From a bacterium (GTDB lineage: Bacteria > Sysuimicrobiota > Sysuimicrobiia > Sysuimicrobiales > Segetimicrobiaceae): a DNA stretch of 34,910 nt. This document shows positions 30,818 to 34,910 of this stretch, in pieces. Under the pieces are notes generated by a model, which had not been told where the DNA came from, made no database searches, and saw only the letters and a program-made list of their open reading frames with translations. Where the stretch lies: contig DATGHU010000021.1 of assembly GCA_035307765.1 (NCBI GenBank), positions 1 to 34,910 of the forward strand. The letters are read 5' to 3'. The position numbers and the translations under genes were made by a program. Each line of letters begins with the position of its first letter. The stretch's first letter is position 1.

Positions 30818-31531
30818 ATGGGTTGCAAATGGAAGGGCTGGACGCGGTTACAGTGGCGGGACGGCGTGCCTGGACGCCGCGTGATTCCTCCGATGCTGGC
30901 GCTGTTGCTGGCGGCCTGGATACCCTTCGGCAGCGTGCTCTGGATGGCGCCCGTCCACGCGGCGGCGGCGGTTTCGGCCGCAGTAGGCGTCGAGCGGTTC
31001 GTGATTGATCCGTCGGCATCGGAGGCGCTCTACCACGTCGGCGAAACGTTCTTCAATAGGAACAACCAGTTCAAGGTCGCGGTCGGCACCACGCACGGGA
31101 TCCAGGGCCAGATCCTGATCGATCGGGTCCATCCGTTGCAGAGCCGGATCGGGCCGATCAGTGTGGACATCAGTCAGCTCACTTCGGACAGCCGCCGGCG
31201 CGACCGGGAGATCCGAAGCCAGTGGCTCGAATCATCGCGATATCCGACCGCGGTGTTCACCCCGACCGCGATCGATGGACTCCCAGGCGCCTATGTGGAT
31301 GGCCGCGCGATCCCTGTCAGGATTGCCGGAAGCCTCGAGGTCCATGGCGTTACCAAGCCGGTCCTCTTCGCGGGCACAGTCACGCTCAGCGGACAGACGC
31401 TGTCCGGTGACGCCACCGCGAGCGTTCTGATGACCGACTTCGGATTCGATCCGCCGTCCCTCCTGGGCTTTCTCCAGGCGCAGAACAAGGTGGAACTGGA
31501 GATCCAATTTACTGCGCACCCCGGGCAGTAG
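30818..31531 (+). CDS. Exported YceI family protein
   Basis: YceI proteins are periplasmic lipocalin-like barrels that bind isoprenoid or other hydrophobic molecules. ATG 30818 follows AAAGGAG. The first 45 residues are a long basic n-region and hydrophobic core (IPPMLALLLAAWIPFGSVLW) ending near VHAAAAV, a Sec signal. The mature part shows the family pattern: FVIDPSASEALYHVGETF, VAVGTTHGIQGQILID, IGPISVDISQLTSDSRRRDREIRSQWLESSRYPTAVFTPT and LEVHGVTKPVLFAGTVTLSGQTLSGDATASVLMTDFGFDPPSLLGF. Total of 237 residues is normal. It has its own upstream regulatory region. Confidence 0.92.
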   Translation: MGCKWKGWTRLQWRDGVPGRRVIPPMLALLLAAWIPFGSVLWMAPVHAAAAVSAAVGVERFVIDPSASEALYHVGETFFNRNNQFKVAVGTTHGIQGQILIDRVHPLQSRIGPISVDISQLTSDSRRRDREIRSQWLESSRYPTAVFTPTAIDGLPGAYVDGRAIPVRIAGSLEVHGVTKPVLFAGTVTLSGQTLSGDATASVLMTDFGFDPPSLLGFLQAQNKVELEIQFTAHPGQ

Positions 31532-31658
31532 CAGACGCGCCTCCGGCGCACGCGCCGTGTGAGACAGAAGGGGCCGTCCTGGCAGCACGGTGGTCCTCAT
31601 CGACGGCGATTGAGAGCGTCGCCGAGCCACTCATCTTCCCCGGAGAGGAGGGAGGCGA

Positions 31659-31874
31659 ATGAGCGTGTATCCACAGGGCGGACAAATGTGTGTGTGCGGC
31701 GCCGAGTTGCAGCGGTTGGGGGAGGGGGAACATTTTGAGGTCCCGCTCACACACGCGACGCTCGAGCATAGGGCGGGGATTGAGGTGGAGGTATTTCGCT
31801 GCCCGACGTGTCGCCGAATTGAGTTTTTCCAAGTGGGAGGCGGACCAGAAGCCATCGTACGTTACGGCGGCTGA
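31659..31874 (+). CDS. Small zinc-ribbon protein
   Basis: A 71-residue protein starting at ATG 31659 behind GGAGGCGA. Cysteines are in two groups, MCVCGAELQRLG and VFRCPTCRRIEFF, about 38 residues apart, which fits one zinc-ribbon site although the first pair is CxC rather than CxxC. The strand-rich segment between them (EVPLTHATLEHRAGIEVEV) supports a rubredoxin-like or ribbon fold. It follows yceI by 127 bp on the same strand. No function is known; it is unlike the other two zinc-ribbon proteins in the window in sequence. Confidence 0.7.
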   Translation: MSVYPQGGQMCVCGAELQRLGEGEHFEVPLTHATLEHRAGIEVEVFRCPTCRRIEFFQVGGGPEAIVRYGG

Positions 31875-31930
31875 GCCGAGGCGGTCAAAGACTGTCGCCA
31901 TCGTCGTCACTTCCGTCGGCTTCGTCGTGG

Positions 31931-32221
31931 TTGTCGCGGGGAGGGACGGCCGATAGCCGTGCCTTCATCACGGCTCCACTTCCAGTTAGCGCGGACTCCC
32001 GGTACCACGTTGCCGCTCCCACCGTCGGGGATCATGAGGATCGGGGTGCCGCTTCTCGCTCCAAGGAACGCCCCCGAGTAGCCGCCGAGGTCGCTGGCGA
32101 CCATCTACCCGAGGGTCTCGGCCAATTGCCCGACCCAGCCGATGTCCCCCCCATGATAGTATGCAAGGCTGAGACGTCAGAGGGAGGAGGGCTAAAGCCG
32201 CGAGTGGCACGCGGACCCTGA
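31931..32221 (+). CDS. Doubtful ORF in the 31875-32345 gap, ending in the dispersed repeat
   Basis: The 471-bp gap between the zinc-ribbon gene and the small secreted protein holds this 96-codon frame. It has no ribosome-binding site and no recognisable domain. Its last codons (TSEGGGLKPRVARGP, TGA) lie in repeat copy B, and the same ending is seen in a frame at 25033. It is probably non-coding DNA or a remnant. Confidence 0.2.
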   Translation: MSRGGTADSRAFITAPLPVSADSRYHVAAPTVGDHEDRGAASRSKERPRVAAEVAGDHLPEGLGQLPDPADVPPMIVCKAETSEGGGLKPRVARGP

Positions 32222-32222
32222 G
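32173..32222 (+). repeat. Dispersed repeat, copy B
   Basis: Counterpart of 24991-25034: GACGTCAGA, GGGCTAAA, CCG, GGCACGCG, ACC and TGAG in the same order, 50 bp here against 44 there. In island 1 it sits directly inside the right end, so here it may mark an end of island 2. Confidence 0.6.
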
Positions 32223-32345
32223 GGGGTCAAATGCCAGGAGAATAGCGCCACTGCGTCTAGCCGGGCGGCCAGCGGGGTACTCTCCCCAAGTGAAGGGGTG
32301 AGACGGAGGGCACGTTTGAGGTTTGGTGACGCGGAGGTCAAGGAG

Positions 32346-32696
32346 ATGAGGAAGATCGTTTGGACGTGGTTGGCCATTACGCTGTGCTTGGCGGCCGTCC
32401 CCCTCGCCGCCCGGGCGCAGTCGATGGGTACATGTCTCGCGATTAGCAATACTTATGACGGGCAGGCCGTGTCCATTACCGTGGATGGCTGGGGGAGTGG
32501 CACGTGGGATTATGCCCCGTATGAGGGCATTTCGGGTTTGTCAGTCCACGGCGAACGGATTCACAGCGGTCTATCTAACGGGGCTTTCACCATCCACTGG
32601 ACCGGGTCCCATACCGTGTCTTGGCAATGGGAAGGTGACTACACCGGTGAGAATGGCGGCGAATGTGCCGGGGAGTGGGTTGGATACATTCACTGA
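32346..32696 (+). CDS. Small secreted protein of unknown function
   Basis: A 116-residue protein; ATG 32346 is preceded by GGAGGT at seven bases. Residues 1-23 (MRKIVWTWLAITLCLAAVPLAARA) are a classic signal peptide with an ARA-Q cleavage site. The mature part of about 93 residues has two cysteines (GTCLAISN near its start and GECAGEW near its end) that could form a disulfide, and many Trp and Gly residues (VDGWGSGTWDYAPYEG, HTVSWQWEGDYTGENG). That composition suggests a small secreted beta-sheet domain, perhaps carbohydrate- or surface-binding. I do not recognise the family. Confidence 0.7.
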   Translation: MRKIVWTWLAITLCLAAVPLAARAQSMGTCLAISNTYDGQAVSITVDGWGSGTWDYAPYEGISGLSVHGERIHSGLSNGAFTIHWTGSHTVSWQWEGDYTGENGGECAGEWVGYIH

Positions 32697-32717
32697 ACTG
32701 AGAACAAGATTCTCAGT
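32697..32717 (+). terminator. Hairpin directly after the small secreted protein
   Basis: ACTGAGAA and TTCTCAGT form a perfect 8-bp stem with a 5-nt loop, starting at the base after the stop codon. No T-run follows, so it is at best a weak intrinsic terminator or a 3' stabilising hairpin. Confidence 0.4.
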
Positions 32718-32735
32718 CCTGTGGCACGGCTGGGC

Positions 32736-32755
32736 GAATCGGGCTCACCCGGCCA
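32736..32755 (+). repeat. Attachment-site-like copy 4 (possible right end of island 2)
   Basis: GAATCGGGCTCACCCGGCCA differs from copy 3 (25061-25080) at only two of 20 bases, and from the tRNA end at five. It shares the GGG triplet that distinguishes copy 3 from the tRNA. Confidence 0.45.
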
Positions 32756-32890
32756 AATATTGGCGGTCTATATGGATCCCACTTCCGGCAATCTAAGCGC
32801 AATCCCGGAGGGAGTCTTACAACAGGACATAAAGGTAGTTCGATCTTAATGCCTCAGTGCGTTTGAGACATGAGCTTCAGCCCTACCTCG

Positions 32891-33871
32891 CTACCCGTCG
32901 GTGCGTAGCGCTCGCGAAAACCATTCGAGGGACAACTGGATGCGCTCGAACAGGCGGCTTCCGTGTGTCCCGTCGTGCTCGACCGCCTCGTGCGCAATGC
33001 CGGCTGCGGCCAACGCCGCGCTTAGGATGCGGTGACCGTAGTGGAGGTCAAATTCGTCGCGGTACCCGACGTCCAGTCGAATGCCGCGCAGCTGGCGTAG
33101 CTGTTCGGTTCGGGACCGCCATGAGACTATCGGATCATAGCTGAGCCAGCGATCCCACAAGCCCTTGATGATCTGACCACTCGGGAACTCGATCGGCAAG
33201 TCGACGTAGAATGGGGGCTTGGTGACGTTCGGCGTATAACACGAAGCCAGCCCGTAGGCGAACCACGAGTCGAGGTTCCCGTTGATCGGCCCATTCGGCA
33301 CCCCTGGATACACCGCGTTGTAGAATCGGTACAGCCAAGGTTTGTGCGTGAAGTCAAAATACGAATCGGCGGAGAGCAGCAGCATCGCCCCGAAAACGGT
33401 GGGGTTGCGGGAGCCGAGGTGCCACGCACCGAGCCCTCCGGACGAGATGCCGAAGACGCCGCGGCTGTCTCGTTCCGGTATCGTTCGATAGCGGCGATCC
33501 ACGTAGGCTACGACGTCCTCAGTAACGTACCGCTCGAAGTTCCCGTTTACCGGAGAGTCCACCCACTGGCTGCATCCCCACCGGCTCCACCCATCCGGCA
33601 TCGCCACGATCATCTCGGCCGCTCCGTGCCTTGTGATAGCCTCGCCGATGACGTCCTCGATGGATGGCCGAAAGCTGCCGCGCTCCACGAGCGGGCCGGC
33701 GATCCAGCTGGTCGCCCGCCGGCCGAAACCGTGGAGGAGATAGGCCACCGGGTAGCGGCGGCGTGAAGCACCGTACCCCGGGGGCAGATAGATGACGATA
33801 TCTCGTCGGCTGGGGTCGCCGACCAGATTCCCGGCTAGGTGCTGGCTATCGATCTGTGAAACCTCGACCAC
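32891..33871 (-). CDS. Alpha/beta-hydrolase esterase (esterase D / putative esterase family)
   Basis: A cytosolic carboxylesterase of 326 residues. GTG 33871 follows GGGAGGAGG at good distance; the frame is open 47 codons upstream but that part is not family-like. Motifs: RDIVIYLPPGYGASRRRYPVAYLLHGFG with the oxyanion HGFG, AEMIVAMPDGWSRWGCSQWVDSPVNGNFERYVTEDVVAYVDRRYRT, and the nucleophile elbow GVFGISSGGLGAWHLG. The likely acid is in VGYRDEFDLHYGH and the His in VEHDGTHGSRLFERI. The DxPxNGxxxxY segment is typical of enzymes related to S-formylglutathione hydrolase and mycolyl-transferase-like esterases. The substrate is unknown. Confidence 0.85.
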   Translation of the reverse strand: MVEVSQIDSQHLAGNLVGDPSRRDIVIYLPPGYGASRRRYPVAYLLHGFGRRATSWIAGPLVERGSFRPSIEDVIGEAITRHGAAEMIVAMPDGWSRWGCSQWVDSPVNGNFERYVTEDVVAYVDRRYRTIPERDSRGVFGISSGGLGAWHLGSRNPTVFGAMLLLSADSYFDFTHKPWLYRFYNAVYPGVPNGPINGNLDSWFAYGLASCYTPNVTKPPFYVDLPIEFPSGQIIKGLWDRWLSYDPIVSWRSRTEQLRQLRGIRLDVGYRDEFDLHYGHRILSAALAAAGIAHEAVEHDGTHGSRLFERIQLSLEWFSRALRTDG

Positions 33872-33898
33872 GATGTTTGCCTCCTCCCGTTTGGTCCG

Positions 33899-34120
33899 AT
33901 GAAGGACTTCGAGTCTGTGTATTGTGTGTATGGTATTCTGGATTCCCGGAGTCTTGACCCCGATATCTTCGCAGGCTGTTTGGACGCATTCACGTGCGGC
34001 GTGCCTCCGCATGACGAGTTTGCGATCGGTTTGGCGCAGTGGGTTGCCGCACTGGTCGAGATCCCCAATGACCAGGAAGCGGCGCTATTTCCGCGCGATC
34101 GCCAGTGGTTACTCCAGTGA
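33899..34120 (+). CDS. Doubtful ORF in the 33872-34274 gap
   Basis: The 403 bp between the esterase and the two-TM protein gene hold one 73-codon rightward frame (MKDFESVYCVYGILDSRSLDPDIFAGCLDAF...). Its composition is balanced, unlike the Arg-rich shadow frames of this genome, but there is no ribosome-binding site and no recognisable domain. It could be a small unknown gene or a remnant. The rest of the gap contains a hairpin at 34158-34190. Confidence 0.3.
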   Translation: MKDFESVYCVYGILDSRSLDPDIFAGCLDAFTCGVPPHDEFAIGLAQWVAALVEIPNDQEAALFPRDRQWLLQ

Positions 34121-34157
34121 ACGGACCCGGAATAACATGATCAATACCGTGGTGCTC

Positions 34158-34190
34158 CCTCGGGGGGCGGCGGACTATGCCCTCCCGAGG
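34158..34190. other. Strong GC hairpin
   Basis: CCTCGGGGGGC (34158-34168) pairs with GCCCTCCCGAGG (34179-34190), 11 bp with one bulged base and a 10-nt loop. No T-run on either side. It lies between two genes and may be a terminator remnant or a mobile-element end. Confidence 0.4.
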
Positions 34191-34274
34191 TACTTCGCTT
34201 CTCGGATTTACCTAGCCCCTTGGCGGTTGGGAGGGTTATCCGTTCGCCATTTGTGTACAGTGTGGATGCAGTTC

Positions 34275-34736
34275 TCACAGTTGATCGCTCATTCTAAGTC
34301 CAATGGAGGTCGATGCCTGTTCCGCAGCGTGGCGAACCCAACCGAGTTTCCAGGAAGCGGACAAAGCCACTTCTCGCTCACGTCCAACCAGTGTCGCTCG
34401 ATAACCCCCGCGAAAGGCACGATGTAGACTGATCCGGTCGAACTGCGAAAGGTCAGACGTTCTTCTGTAGACGGGGACCCCAAACAATTTGTAGATGTGA
34501 AAGACTTTTCGCTGCGTTTGATCGATGCCGACCCACACATTGGTCGTCAGGTGGATCAGTAGAAAGCAGACTGCAAACGAAGCCACTAAGAATCCCGCCA
34601 CGATCGGCAAGCCACCAGAGGCCATTTGATCCAACGATCGAAAAACCGATGAGGTAAAGATTATGGGCATGAACATTGCCAATGATATAATCGTGCCCAA
34701 CTCTCGTGTCACTTTATCGTAAATAGGATTTTCCAC
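34275..34736 (-). CDS. Two-TM membrane protein of unknown function
   Basis: A 153-residue protein starting at GTG 34736 with no clear ribosome-binding site. Two membrane helices (LGTIISLAMFMPIIFTSSVF and LPIVAGFLVASFAVCFLLIHLTT) are followed by a soluble part with alternating strands (VWVGIDQTQRKVFHIYKLFGVPVYRRTSDLSQFDRISLHRAF). This layout, a TM hairpin then a domain with xxIDxxxRxV and a later FDRI, resembles bacterial PH-like domain proteins. The DNA here is visibly more AT-rich than the housekeeping region, suggesting recent acquisition. Function unknown. Confidence 0.6.
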   Translation of the reverse strand: MENPIYDKVTRELGTIISLAMFMPIIFTSSVFRSLDQMASGGLPIVAGFLVASFAVCFLLIHLTTNVWVGIDQTQRKVFHIYKLFGVPVYRRTSDLSQFDRISLHRAFRGGYRATLVGREREVALSASWKLGWVRHAAEQASTSIGLRMSDQL

Positions 34737-34759
34737 TCTAGTGCAATGTCCGAAATGTA

Positions 34760-34788
34760 TTGATACTTAACGATGGCTGGTGTATGCT
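34760..34788 (+). promoter_or_regulatory. Promoter of the transposase, probably leaderless
   Basis: TTGATA (34760-34765), 17-bp spacer, TATGCT (34783-34788), then six bases to ATG 34795. There is no Shine-Dalgarno. Same -10 to start distance as at 21516 and 27676. Confidence 0.5.
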
Positions 34789-34794
34789 CCATGC

Positions 34795-34910
34795 ATGAGC
34801 CGACCCGCCGCGCCCCTGACGGTCCTGGAGGCGCAACGTCGTGAGATTCACCGACACCTGCGCCAACGCACGCTGCCCATGGGACGAGCGCTCCGCCTGC
34901 GCGCCGTCTT
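34795..34910 (+). CDS. Probable IS630-type transposase, N-terminus only
   Basis: The frame runs off the window after 38 codons: MSRPAAPLTVLEAQRREIHRHL then RQRTLPMGRALRLRAV. The pattern L-T-x-x-E-x-x-x-L followed by a basic R(S/Q)RT segment and RALRLRAV matches the beginning of IS630 transposases and their helix-turn-helix domain. The catalytic DDE part is outside the window, so the assignment is tentative. An ATG four bases earlier is in another frame. Confidence 0.5.
   Translation, partial: MSRPAAPLTVLEAQRREIHRHLRQRTLPMGRALRLRAV

Larger units (their letters stand above)
25081..32755 (+). mobile_element. Integrative island 2, tandem to island 1
   Basis: Starts at attachment copy 3 with the same gene order as island 1: leftward recombinase, leftward variable gene (abortive-infection-like), divergent small basic protein, rightward membrane protein (DoxX). 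Beyond that it holds UbiD, YceI, a zinc-ribbon and a small secreted protein. The right end is uncertain: a copy of the dispersed repeat lies at 32173-32222 and a sequence matching copy 3 at 18 of 20 bases lies at 32736-32755. The real island could be shorter, ending anywhere after DoxX. Confidence 0.5.

Noticed and set aside
1-34910. CRISPR arrays, rRNA genes, riboswitch-like leaders, phage structural or conjugation genes
   Set aside because: I looked for regularly spaced direct repeats, rRNA signatures, tail/capsid/portal or relaxase/VirB motifs and found none in the window.

Overview
The window reads as a high-GC bacterial chromosome. SecA, an Lnt-type apolipoprotein N-acyltransferase, a lipoprotein with a clear lipobox and many GTG/TTG starts point to an envelope with processed lipoproteins. 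SpoVS, a CsaB-type pyruvyl transferase, a WecG/TagA glycosyltransferase and a DUF5693 membrane protein next to each other are typical of deep-branching Terrabacteria (Firmicutes-like, Armatimonadota-like or related candidate phyla). I cannot name the phylum from sequence alone.

Bases 1 to about 19,116 are a dense, mostly + strand housekeeping region. It starts with a frameshifted proline racemase/hydroxyproline epimerase gene, a small exported protein and a zinc-ribbon protein. Then come an amino-acid-binding lipoprotein, ribosome hibernation factor HPF, a conserved unknown, a polysaccharide deacetylase, SecA and an Lnt fused to a degenerate CPBP-type membrane domain. prfB follows with a complete programmed +1 frameshift site. 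A tight cell-envelope run (DUF2993-like, DUF5693, CsaB, WecG/TagA) is joined by ATGA/GTGA overlaps. The block closes with SpoVS, a PRPP-synthetase homologue lacking several catalytic residues, glutamyl-tRNA synthetase, a small zinc-ribbon protein and a tRNA-Gln(CTG) behind a near-consensus promoter.

From the 3' end of that tRNA onwards the sequence is accessory. Two related integrative islands appear to sit in tandem. Each starts with a leftward large serine recombinase whose 3' end runs into a copy of the tRNA-Gln 3' end (19097-19116 and 25061-25080). In each, the recombinase lies directly downstream of a different leftward gene (a one-TM protein in island 1, an abortive-infection-like protein in island 2). 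In each, a tiny basic protein is transcribed divergently, apparently leaderless, and is followed by rightward membrane-protein cargo (LiaF-like and VTT/TVP38 in island 1, DoxX in island 2). Both recombinase genes carry exactly one in-frame TAG inside the N-terminal catalytic domain.

Island 1 also carries a REC-REC-GAF signalling protein. Island 2, whose right end is less certain (a third att-like copy lies at 32736-32755), also holds a UbiD-family decarboxylase, a YceI protein behind three 11-bp-phased TTCAY repeats, a small zinc-ribbon protein and a small secreted protein. The last 2 kb hold an alpha/beta-hydrolase esterase, an unknown two-TM protein in more AT-rich DNA, and the start of a probable IS630-type transposase cut by the window edge.
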